Source: Nematostella vectensis (lineage: Eukaryota; Cnidaria; Anthozoa; Actiniaria; Edwardsiidae). Taken from it: a stretch of DNA of 64,000 bases. Under the pieces are notes generated by a model. That model was not told the origin of the DNA. It saw nothing but the letters and a program-made list of their open reading frames with translations, and ran no database searches. This document shows positions 54,131-64,000 of this stretch, one piece after another. The stretch spans positions 6,492,627 to 6,556,626 of the forward strand of contig NC_064048.1 of assembly GCF_932526225.1 (NCBI RefSeq). Reading direction: 5' to 3'. The translations under genes were made by a program, and so were the position numbers. Every line of letters begins with the position of its first letter. Within the stretch, counting starts at the first letter, position 1.

Positions 54131-55255
54131 ATATAAAGGATCAACCCCCAAATGGTTAGTTCTTTCTAAGATATAAAGGTTCTCTTTAAAAATAAATTTT
54201 ATTTTAAAAAAATAAAAAGGAGCGCAGCCGTACGTTTTTTTATACGGAGCAGGTGCTTCTTAATAACTCAACATTAATTGAACCAATCAAAGAGATGTAC
54301 TCACCGTTTGAAAGCATCAAATCGCACTTTCATATTTTAACACACTTAAATAAGGCTAGATAAAAAAACAATAATATTCGCCATTATATATTCAGATACA
54401 CAGTATTTAAACAGAAACAAAAGTGTATAAAATTTCTTTAAGTGATCGTTTGCCCTGGGTTCAAGTCGGTTTAACAATTTAGTTCTCAGATGCTACAGAT
54501 AATGCAATACAATAATCTATATTTTTGGAGGGTTACATTTTAACCAGATTTCTTACATGTCCGGTCTTGGTTTATAGTATATTGGATGTTTTTTTATATT
54601 ATAGCGATGTTATCGAATTAATCAAACCTAGATGAGGTTTAGTCTGTGTAGCAAGCGTTCTTGAGGGGTTTCGGGGGAAATTAGAGACCATGCGAAGAGT
54701 ATGGCCGTGTGGAGAACGGGGACGAAGAGTGGGATGATAAGCGCCATTCCTCGCGCGGCCTTACCCTTCGCTCGTCTATTTTTAATTCCGTCGCTCGGTC
54801 TTTGTTTCCGCTACCCTGGGGTCCAGAGGCTGAATAGCCGCTATTCCTAGCATGCTATGGGGGCGGGGGATCAAATAGGCTGGCGTAATTCTCGCTTTGC
54901 TCGAAAAACTCTCGCGAAAAAAAAAAAAAAAAAAAAAAAACTCGCTTCGCTCGAAAGACTCTCGAAGCCTCTAGTTTTCAGGGTATGTTTCCGCCAAAAG
55001 CTCGCAGGAACGCTCTTGGTTCGCATGCTAGGTTTTTAGGCTTTTTAAAATTAGGTGACATTTACGTAATTGATGTGTGGTAGGTAAGATATTTTTCAAT
55101 CAAAACCGCATTCTCTGAACTATCGATACTTCTACCGTATAAACGCCTTTTCGGATCTAAAATTAGAAAATCAACCTGAATGGCGCAAGTGCAAAGTTAC
55201 GATTGTCTTTTTTCTTTTGCATTCTTTTTTTAATAAGTAGAGAAAAACGCATTCT
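54131..55255. other. non-coding; possible small inverted-repeat element 54846-55032
   Basis: CCTAGCATGCTA at 54846 is mirrored by TCGCATGCTAGG ending at 55032. Between them are reiterated CTCGCTTTGCTCGAAA-type words and a poly(A) run of about 24. Weak. Confidence 0.35.
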
Positions 55256-55579
55256 CGGGAACCCAGAGCATCGCGAAGATCGGAGACACAGGCAGCGCGC
55301 GAGAAAGAAAGAGGAGTGAAAGTCTTTCCATAGAATTTTCCCAATAATGTTTATTATGTTTAGCGTATAGTTTTTCTTTTCCCTTTTGATATGTAAATTT
55401 AGAGACTGTTTTTACAGGCACTAATTGGAAAAAGGCGCCAGGTCTATTCAGGCGATCAATTGGATTAGAAACCTTTTTTTAAGAATAGCTTTTACGGAGC
55501 AGTTGCCCAGGGCGTCTTTCACTCCTCTTTATTTCGCGGGCGCTCCCTGTGTGCCCCATCTCCGCGACGCCCTGGGCTA
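55256..55579. repeat. fold-back repeat, ~68-bp arms
   Basis: 55256-55324 and 55514-55579 are inverted copies (TTTCACTCCTCTTT..TCGCG..CTCCCTGTG) with about 80% agreement around a ~190-bp centre. Confidence 0.75.
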
Positions 55580-56530
55580 CGAGGATGTAACAAACGTTTT
55601 GGATGTGAAAGAAACAAAAATGATTTGAATGACACCTGCTTAGGTCGAAGGATAAACGATCGTGGGAAACCCGGATACGCCGAAACCTCAGAAGCCTAAT
55701 AATTAAAAAAAAAGCTTGACATTTTATTTGGGAATTGATGGTGAAAAAATCTTTCTTTGGAAAATGATAAAAGCGGAACCCTTTTCTGGATTTAAGGGTG
55801 TGACTAGTCCAGGAGAAAATATATTTTTTTGTAGTAACATGATTAAATGCAAATTAAATTGAAATTGTATTTTCTTATTTTCCTTGAGGATTTTGAAGAA
55901 CAGGGACATTTTATTGATGTTTGTAGTAATGCAGTGGAACTTTTGATATCTTATCTTACATATGGTGCTGACCTGGGGCGAGGTCATAGGTTGCGAAAAA
56001 TCGCATAGAATGGCGTCACCGTGTCGCGGCCGACATGACGGAAAAACATGACTTGACGTTTCCAATCATCTCACATCATTTTACATCATGTCTCTACGCT
56101 CATTTCACATCAAATAATGTGGAAAATTCTCTTAAAAAAATTCTCTTAAAAGTACTTAGTGAGTAATATCAAACAAAACATCAAATGCGACTTTTTTTTT
56201 TAAATTGTTGCGACTTTTTGTAAAGTGTCATTGAAATTTGAGCATTTCTTCCCTGAGCTCATACATGACGCAACGATCATTAAGATTAAAAATATCATGA
56301 AAAGCCAAAATCTGGGTACATCCGACATTTGGGCTTCACGTTATTTGTGTTTTTAAAAAAGAAAATCAGTCCTGAATACAAGTAATTGATGGCCATTGTA
56401 AGAAATTGTATCTTCTTTCTCCATCTCTTCGAAGTGCGCATGTTCAGGGTTTTTCTGTCATGTCGTCGCGGCCCTATTCCCTAATAAGGAAGATGGGGAT
56501 ATCTTACATACGCTTTCTCTTACATTTCAG
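55580..56530. other. non-coding; probable 5' UTR intron end of the GPCR gene
   Basis: A good acceptor CTCTTACATTTCAG ends at 56530, eight bases before the GPCR start codon, so an upstream non-coding exon is likely. Its position is not clear. Confidence 0.45.
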
Positions 56531-56538
56531 GTCGTATC

Positions 56539-57681
56539 ATGGATCTTAACGGGTCTTTTAACGGAACTGCGCCCGCAGTTCCAAAAGACTGCGGTATCAG
56601 CCCTCCGAATCCCGTGAGAGGCTGGTTCAAGGCGGCGGCGTACCTCGTGATTCTACTCGCGTCATCCATCGGCAACGTTATCGTCATCAAAGTATTTTCG
56701 ACCTCACAGCGCCTGCGCACCGAGGTCAATTTCCTCATAGTTAACATGGCCGTTGCTGACGTCATGACCTCATTATTCAACATGAGCTTCTTTGTCCGGT
56801 ATTTTGTCCGGGAGGCACTGGGAATGCCCCAGGTTTGGTTTGGCGGGCATTTTGGCGCGTTCTTGTGCAAGTTCGTGGATTTTATTCAGGGTGTGTCCAT
56901 GTTTTGTTGCGTGCTGACGCTGACCGCGATCGCCTTTAACCGCTTCTTCGCTGTCGTTTTCCCGCTCAAAAGCATCATGAATCCAAAGTTTACCAAAGTC
57001 TTGATTCTCCTTATTTGGATCTGCGCGTGCGTATTCGCTGCACCGACCCTGTACGTCATGGAAGTAATAGTGAACCCGGAAGACGGAAACTACTACTGTA
57101 TTGAAAACTGGGCGCCCACATTCGACAACGAGACCACGCCCCGATACTACACCCTGCTCATCTTCATTGTGATGTACGCCATTCCGCTCACTTTCATTAC
57201 GTGTCTCTACGCATGCGTAATAAGAAAGGTCTGGATTCGACAGGTACCTGGCAACGTGACGCGAGCCAATCAGAGACTGGAAGGCGACATGAAGAAACGC
57301 GTTCTGAAAATGCTAATTACAGTAGTTGTCACCTTTGCACTTTGTTGGCTTCCATTCCATATTTATCTTCTACTGGTGAACTTCTATTATGGGATATACA
57401 GCTGCCAGATATCGCATATTGTCTTGTTTGTAGGACTGTTTCTCGGACATGCGAACTCGGCTATAAACCCCTGGATATATTTCATGTTTAATAAAGACTA
57501 TCGTAAGAATATCAAAGACATGTGCAAGAACTCCTGTTCAAAGCAGACAAACGCGATAAGAGTTCATTCAGTGCAAACCAGAAACAGCACAATCCGAACG
57601 GCATCGTCACAACACAATGGTTCGAATGAGATGGAAATGGAACCACTGAATGGGCATGCGCTGCTGCCAGTTCAAGTGTGA
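56539..57681 (+). CDS. class A (rhodopsin-like) GPCR, neuropeptide-receptor type, intronless coding region, 380 aa
   Basis: Complete seven-helix receptor of typical length, in the plasma membrane. N-glycosylation sites NGS and NGT lie at residues 4-10. Helix 1 holds GN (45-46); helix 2 NMAVADV (69-75, with the sodium-site Asp73). Helix 3 begins at C110, the partner of C187 in loop 2. The helix 3 end is N-R-F (134-136) where D-R-Y is usual. Helix 4 carries W160, helix 5 P216, helix 6 CWLP (269-272) and helix 7 NSAINPWIY (306-314), with Cys residues behind it for palmitoylation. The C-terminal tail is Ser/Thr-rich. The pattern fits peptide receptors of the NPFF/tachykinin/galanin/orexin-like group; ligand and G protein are unknown. 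The coding region sits on one exon preceded by an acceptor in the 5' UTR. The last codons and stop lie inside a minisatellite unit. Confidence 0.93.
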   Translation: MDLNGSFNGTAPAVPKDCGISPPNPVRGWFKAAAYLVILLASSIGNVIVIKVFSTSQRLRTEVNFLIVNMAVADVMTSLFNMSFFVRYFVREALGMPQVWFGGHFGAFLCKFVDFIQGVSMFCCVLTLTAIAFNRFFAVVFPLKSIMNPKFTKVLILLIWICACVFAAPTLYVMEVIVNPEDGNYYCIENWAPTFDNETTPRYYTLLIFIVMYAIPLTFITCLYACVIRKVWIRQVPGNVTRANQRLEGDMKKRVLKMLITVVVTFALCWLPFHIYLLLVNFYYGIYSCQISHIVLFVGLFLGHANSAINPWIYFMFNKDYRKNIKDMCKNSCSKQTNAIRVHSVQTRNSTIRTASSQHNGSNEMEMEPLNGHALLPVQV

Positions 57682-58140
57682 TGCAAAGGTTGTCACGCAA
57701 TTTTCAAGCGTGATGCAAGGGTTGTCACGCAAACATGTTTATGTGTGACGCAAGGGTTGTCACGCAAAGATGTTCAAGCGTGACACAAGGGTTGTCACGC
57801 ATAGATGTAAAAGTGTGACGCAAGGGTTTTCACGCAAAAATGTTCATGTGTGACGCAAGGGTTGTCACGCAAAGATGTTCATGTGTGACGCAAGGGTTGT
57901 CACGTAAGGATGTATAAGTGTGACTCAAGGGTTATCACGCAATGTTCAAGCGTGATGCAAGGGTTGTCACGCAAATATATAAAAGTGTGACGCAAGGGTT
58001 GTCACGCAATGTTCAAGCGTGATGCAAGGGTTCTCACGCAGATATATAAAAGTGTGACGCAAGAGTTGTCACGCAATGATGCTGAAGTGTGACGCAAGGG
58101 TTGTCACGCAAAGATGTTCAAGTCTGACGCCAAATTGTCA
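57670..58140 (+). repeat. 32-35-bp minisatellite with hairpin units, overlapping the GPCR stop codon
   Basis: About 14-15 units of the type G(C/T)GTGA(C/T)GCAAGGGTTG followed by TCACGCAAAGATGTTCAA. Each unit can fold G(C/U)GUGAC/GUCACGC around a 9-nt loop. The first unit starts within codons V378-Q379-V380-stop. It lies in the GPCR 3' UTR or immediate 3' flank. Confidence 0.95.
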
Positions 58141-58700
58141 CACAAGCTCGTTTAAGTCTGACGCAAGCACTGCCACTTGTATCCTAATTGTTGTAATGTA
58201 AAGATGGTCACATGTGTTGTCACGCGTAACGAAATGATTGTCGCGCATGAGGCAAGAATCGTCACTTATAACACAAGGATGGTCACGTTTAGACACAAAT
58301 ATTACTACATGTAACTCATAGATTGTCGCGCGGTACAAAAAGTGAACCGAGCTCCGTGAAAATATTTTACCCTTGACTCAAATATACCAAGCTTAACGCC
58401 AAGGTTGCCTGCCCGTGTAATGAAGAACACCATATCCATCCAATATTACTTCGCTGACGGAACAATTTACACACTTAAGCATTGCCGGGAATGTAACCCA
58501 TGGTTTGTCATCATGTGTAACGCAAGTGATTTCTCGCAGAGGATGGGTCAAAGTCACGCAATACTACGTACAATGACATGTAACGCAAGGCTGGTCGCGC
58601 GGATATACGTCGAATAGTTTATTTAAGAATATTTCTGTATAACCATCATATACTCACTCGTGACATGTCACGCGTGACAAGCCAATGACATATATGGTAC
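58141..58700 (+). repeat. degenerate continuation of the same minisatellite
   Basis: GTAACGCAAGG, TGGTCACG, TTGTCGCGC and GTCACGCGTGACA words recur at roughly unit spacing, but with heavy divergence. Confidence 0.55.
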
Positions 58701-59807
58701 AAGACAATGACATCTGCCATAGGACCTGGCACGCATGCGCGCGTGGTGCTGTAAATATAGGCGCGGCATTATTTTCGACAAGCAAACTCAGAGTTATTGC
58801 TTTTTATACACCATGTTGCATGATAATGCGTAGTGCTGGATTTTGTTGATAGATTTTGATGGCTGCTCTCTCATAGATACCAGGACAACATTATCCCAGC
58901 AATGTTGCGCCCATAATGTTGGGTGATGTTGCGCTGGTTTCAAAAGATTTCGACACTTTACAGGCGTTTTCCGGCGATTTTGTACGTTAGTACGTGCGAA
59001 TTTCAATCGCAGCATGAGAATTGCCAGATCTGTCTGTTACCGCGGAATGTCGCCGCCATCTAGACTTCTGATTCTTAAGGCTGATTAAGACAGCACTATT
59101 TAGTGTAAGCGACACCTCTACAACTCGAATCGTACAGTGTAAAACAGCCTACGACTCCGCTACTACGAAAGTCGTAGTGTGTAATTAAGGGCTGAGACAT
59201 GTCATAGACAGGTTGTATACAACTAACTCGGCCATTACCCTTCACGATACTGGCGAATAAATTCGCTTGCGATCAGCGCAGGCCCGTACCAAGGGGGGGG
59301 GGGGGTGCAGGGGGTTCGAGTGCACCCCCCCCCCCCCCCACCCCACAACGGCCAAAGGTCCACTTTCAGTTCTCAATATTATTTGTAGACAAAACTATAA
59401 AGCATCACTCTCCGGAGGAGATACTGCAAAGGCATGGTCAGATTTTTATCAGAGAACTCCCACCCCCCCCGGAAGCGTACAAAATCGCCTATAGGCTTAA
59501 GGCTTTTGAAAACTTCGTATGGATCTGCTTTGCAAGAACCATTTGAGCTCAGGCAAAAATTCTGTTGCATATAATCTGACTGCGTCATACATGCTCTCCA
59601 TCCTGTAAATACATCCGCGATCACTTATTTCGGTCCGTAATGATTCTAAGTGTTTATAAGCTTTCACTGGTAAGCAGTGGCTCAGTAAACCTTATGTAAC
59701 AAAAATGAATTAAAGCAGTAAAACCGTGAACACCAAAAACGTGTAGAATGTTAGTGTATTCTGACGAATCAGAATCGAGAATTCAGTAAACTAAAACTTT
59801 TTGAGCA
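58701..59807. other. non-coding; G and C runs near 59290-59340
   Basis: No supportable gene. Confidence 0.35.
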
Positions 59808-60120
59808 AGGCCCTAGCAGAAGAGGTGGTACACTGGGAAACATGCACTCCCCCCCCCCCTCCCCTGTAGGGAAGTTGTTGTGCCCCCAATAATTTTCAAT
59901 AGGGCCCCCGAATGGTCCCACGAAATTTCGATGTCCTCGCATGCTCGCGCATTTTTTTCAGCCTAAAAATGCTCGGTCTCGCATAAAAAACGGGGCGCTC
60001 GCAAGCTGACAAGTGCTTTCAAAAGACCATTAGGGGGCCCTTTAAATGTTTCTGTATTGTGCCCCTCAATATTTCAAGGCCTGTAATAGCTCTGTTGAGA
60101 CCATGTTTTAATATTATTTC
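59808..60120 (+). repeat. dispersed repeat shared with 52.3-52.7 kb, copy 2
   Basis: CACTGGGAAACATGCACTCC before a C-run, then TTTCTGTATTGTGCCCCTCA and ATATTTCAAGGCCTG. Confidence 0.7.
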
Positions 60121-62439
60121 GCTTGTGATTGGTCGAAAAAAGACATGCCACTATATGTTGCGCGGTTGTACGCGGTATTACTGGTCGCGCTTTAACCATC
60201 CTTTAGTGTTTATAAGTATCCCGTGATAAATAGTGGCTTCTGGGACCTATAACAAATATTACAAACTTAACCGACGGAAAGTTTATTTCATAGATCTGAA
60301 AACTGCGCCTCCAATTTAAACCCTTCTTTTTCTTGCTTTTACATCTTGCTCCTTCACTGTTAAAAAGACAAAACAAAGTTCAAGAAATAGGGCTTCAACG
60401 GCTTTGTGAGCACTTCGAAAATACAATGAAGCATTGTTACACTTAGGGAGAGGGTGCTGGGGGTAAATCAATTAAAATTGTTGGCACGAAACAGGTGATA
60501 AAACTGGAGAATTTAGTGAAAACAAAATAAACGCCCGTGAAATTTAAGCAACAAACTTAACAGAGACGTTGGGACGAAGAATTCAGGTAAAACAAAGTAA
60601 AGACGCTGTTTCCCGTGTATTTTGAGCTACAAAATTTTACAGACAAAATGTGTAAAAAAATCTGTTTTGTCATGAAGTTCAAACAGGGGCATTGAAATAT
60701 AATACAAAACAATTCTCATTCATTTTTAAATATGTGTAATAACCGCTTGGCAGTGAAAAGAACATTTACATTATAGCAGTCCAGATACCAACTCCGAATC
60801 TGTAAATCCATAGTGATTGAGCGGAGGTAGCTGCAGTTCTAGAGTTCTGGGTTGAACGTCCATTACGATGCATTGTTTCCCTTCCTAATCATCCTCTGTC
60901 AACTCTCGTTTACTCGAGTCGTTATTGCTGAAGGCTCTCGTTGACTTTTCTGCAGGTGAGTCAATGATTTGGTTGACATATATTCCATCGATCGAATAAT
61001 TTGTGAAGGATGTTACCATCAGATATCATCACAGCCTGTGCCTGACTCAACCACAACTCCATACAATAATAGCTTGTGTATACATCAATGCATTAGAGAC
61101 ATTTGGGTGTACAAACAAACTGCAAAAGTCATTTAAATGGTACGGACAGCTTCTCAAACGAAAGCCCGCAGAGGAGTGGCGCAATTGGCAGTGTGTAGCT
61201 GTGTAGTGCCTATTATCATCAATGTGTTCCGGGCCTAGGAAGGGGAGGGAGGGACTCCCACACTTAAATGGAGTGTGGTCGAATTAATTTCTTACCCTAA
61301 GAGATAGCACTACTGGAAATACATTTTCAGTTTTCTAGAATTTTGTTGCGCTCCTTAAGACACAGCCATCGAGCACAGCCATATCGTGACGACTTTTGAG
61401 TCCGGTTGTAATTGGATAGGATGATCCATTTGTGTGATACCCCTAAAGGGTAAGGCAGAATCGGAAGTATTGTTGAACACTCCCCTAAAAGATAGCTGTT
61501 TGTAGATTGTTATACTCTAAAAGATATCGGGATCACCCCCGTCTTTTTATATGGGGAGTTCCCGGGGGGTCTCGGGTTCCTAGTTCCGAGGTGCGTTCAG
61601 TTAGATGACCCCTTTGCCTCGAAGGGTTCTCCAGTAGCTAGTATCCTTCTATGGGTGTCACGTGGCAAGGCCTTGCGGTCAAGTTTGCAGTCTGCGGTTC
61701 GCGTTTTTGCACAATTACTAACACTTTTGGTTCAGTTGAAGTCGAGCACATGCTTAGCAAATTTTCCCGCCAAATGTGCTAAACTACGTTTTCGCCAGTA
61801 CGTCAAACCGCAAACCGGTAACGGCTAACCGTGGTTTTCCGTTTGCGGTTGATCCTGACAAAGCGATGCTAAATGTCTCTAATGACTCTTGGGTGCGAGA
61901 CTACCCGGATGTTCACTCTCCATATAACTAACGAATTCAATCCAAGCTATGTTCCATGGTCAGACTGTATGGCGGCTGTCTGAGTCGCCTATGCCTTCGG
62001 CTCGACCACACTTTGTATCTGAGCTCTCGTAAATATGCATCCCAGTTCAAATCCCTCCTTAGATCGCCCACTAGATCGAATAGTCAAAGATACACTGGAT
62101 GAATGTCACAACAAATGAGGAAGCGGAACATTGTAAATATATAAGGATTTATTGTATAAGGGGGATTTTCCTTCAACTTTCAACCCGACTTTTGCTGAGT
62201 TGTGAGTTGCAAGAGAAATAATATTATTGGTTTCTATTTTCCGCAACCACTGCAAGAGAAAAAAAATGCTCTGTTTGCCATTTTTCTGCGACCTGCAATT
62301 TCTTCTCTTCTTTTTTAAATCGATACTTTTTTTCCCGGACAGTTTTGCTGCTCGATTTTTTCCCCGAAAAGTGTGGCAATTTTTTTTTCTGCCAGTCATT
62401 GCTTGCTCGACTTTTTTAAAGGGCCTGAACCTTGCTCGA
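60121..62439. other. non-coding; weak exon-like pieces only
   Basis: On the minus strand an acceptor TTGTCTTTTTAACAG ends at 60358 (followed by a short frame ending in KARKRRV and AATAAA near 60288). On the plus strand a frame 61003-61206 ends EEWRNWQCVAV. Neither is enough to call a gene. Confidence 0.2.
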
Positions 62440-62590
62440 ATTTTTTTTTTCAAATATCAAATGGTCCGTTCCTTAGTAACGCGAATGTTTTTCCAAAAAA
62501 AAAAGTATCAATAAAGTATCAAGATAGACTGTTCTTTCGTAAGTAAACAATAACAAAGGCGTGGCATATCGACACTCTTTAGTGACACTG
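62440..62590 (+). repeat. dispersed CCATTTCCATCGGCTGAT family, tail copy
   Basis: TATCAATAAAGTATCAAGAT and the tail AAACAATAACAAAGGCGTGG are present; the head is replaced by a word also found near 32580. Confidence 0.65.
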
Positions 62591-64000
62591 TAAAGTCTTC
62601 ATGTTGTTCTAATCAAACAAAACAATCTTACGATTTAAGGGAATTATATTTCGCTTAGAAGCTAAGGTCTTCATGCATCATAATAAGGCCGAAAAGGGAT
62701 TTTTTTTAATAAATAAGGCTAGTATAAACAGATTTAATGAGTCTCCGTTATTGTAATGCAAGGTGTTGGCTAACCCAAATTAAAAGTGCCTTCTTTTATT
62801 GATTTTTCAGGTTGAACGTTTTGTGGTAATTTATTATTTTTTGTCAATCTGACAAAGAAAGTGGATTTCATACCTTCTCGTAAACCCCACAAAGAGTGTT
62901 TCGGAGAATTGATTGTTCTCTATTGGTGGAATTTTAACACTCTTGATTGATATTTTATATTATTTCAAATGCATATGCTCGAAAATCAATATATTCTGAC
63001 AAAAACTAATTAGCACCGTGTCAAACATCTCAAATACAGATTGTTCAAATTCAAACACAATTCATCTCACAGACCAAAGCGAACAAAAAGATATTGAAGG
63101 CAGGATATAAAGAAGGTAAGAAAATATCTCCAAAATACGATACCTTTTCATTGTTTTCTATCGAAAATCGATAGAATTCGAAATTTTAATAATCTTATTT
63201 ATTTTTTCGTTTTATTTAACTCAGTCATCGCTTGAATAATGTTATCGTTAAGCCAACTCGGAGCTCTTAACAAGTTACTTTATCACTAGGAGTCCTTGAA
63301 GCACTAAAAATGTCGTTGTCTTTTTGCCACAATCCTGCTTGTTCCAACATCATTGTTTTTATTCTTTCAAGATTTTACAAAGAAAACAGCTATACGGTTC
63401 AGAAAGAATCAATTAAAATCCAAAGAACTGAATCTAGCAAAATTAAAAAAAACATAAAAAATTTCTTTAATTTACTCCCAAAGAGTGCCAGATTTTGTTT
63501 ATTATTCCCTAAAGTACTTTGAATGTTTTTTATGTAACTTTTTTCCGCAATAAAGGTAATTGCAAAGATGGTATGCGGATTCAAATGTGTTGTTTTATTA
63601 CTTTTACTTTACCAGCACACTCGAACGTTTTTATCTAGTTATAATAAATCATAAATATATAGCGATTTTAATCAGTTAATCGAGACCAAACTTTTCTTCT
63701 ACAAATTGTATTTGTTTAAAATACACACATCTGTATGAAAAACAAAAACAAATGTTGGTCATTAGTCTTAAACACTTCAGATGGACAAATGCCGGGAAGA
63801 CAACTTTCAGTGTGCGCTTTAAAAAAATACTCTGTTAGACAAAGAGACTGTGTAGGCCCTTAGCTGGGCCTTATTTTGCCCGACTGCGGGTTCCCCCCGT
63901 CTGTCTTCCTTAAAAGCTATTTTTAAATCAAACAACTATTTTTAGATTGTCATCATAGCATCCATATATGGCGCGTCGCGCGAGCTAGTACATTCACAAC
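62591..64000. other. non-coding to the right edge, nothing recognised
   Basis: AT-rich. A possible 43-bp plus exon between CTCACAG (to 63074) and AAGAAG|GTAAGA is too short to support. Confidence 0.3.

Noticed and set aside
61003-61206. 67-residue frame ending EEWRNWQCVAV
   Set aside because: Codon-like but without a convincing start, acceptor or homologue.

Overview
This is a gene-sparse, repeat-rich stretch of an animal nuclear genome. It is AT-rich, its genes carry ordinary GT-AG introns, and it has LINE fragments, small terminal-inverted-repeat elements, minisatellites and long fold-back repeats. The protein content (a BCH/Sec14-RhoGAP protein, a ZNF593 zinc-finger protein and an intronless peptide-receptor-like GPCR) is metazoan. 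The mixture of compact genes and many short DNA-transposon relics suggests an anthozoan cnidarian such as a sea anemone or coral. That placement is inference and cannot be proved from the sequence alone.

Left part (1-11 kb). A 71-bp minisatellite (1-1500) lies next to a multi-exon minus-strand gene that I rebuilt from splice sites and reading phase: ARHGAP1/ARHGAP8 (p50RhoGAP/BPGAP1 family), with seven coding exons from 8345 down to 1990. Every junction is phase-compatible. The C-terminal RhoGAP domain lies beyond the left edge. Two introns hold tandem arrays built from the gene's own splice sites: one multiplies the 3' end of an exon with its donor (2165-2977), the other multiplies the acceptor region of another exon (4626-5025). 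A divergently transcribed ZNF593 gene (8881-10811, three exons) starts 535 bp away, so the two probably share a promoter.

Middle-left part (11-20 kb). Three apparently intronless genes of about 300 codons (12810+, 15272-, 19106+) encode basic, low-complexity proteins I do not recognise. The first and third share two short motifs.

Centre (20-56 kb). Mostly non-coding: dispersed repeats present two or more times in the window, a TTAA-flanked MITE pair, a TAA-flanked MITE, fold-back repeats, a 612-bp tandem duplication with a third inverted partial copy elsewhere, and LINE reverse-transcriptase remnants. Isolated exon-like segments with good splice sites (22.4, 23.1, 24.3, 36.2, 43.1, 46.7, 48.0 and 50.2 kb) point to genes I cannot assemble or name.

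Right part (56-64 kb). A complete intronless class A GPCR (56539-57681) has its last codons and stop codon inside the first unit of a 32-35-bp minisatellite that fills its 3' flank. The rest is non-coding with a few dispersed repeat copies.
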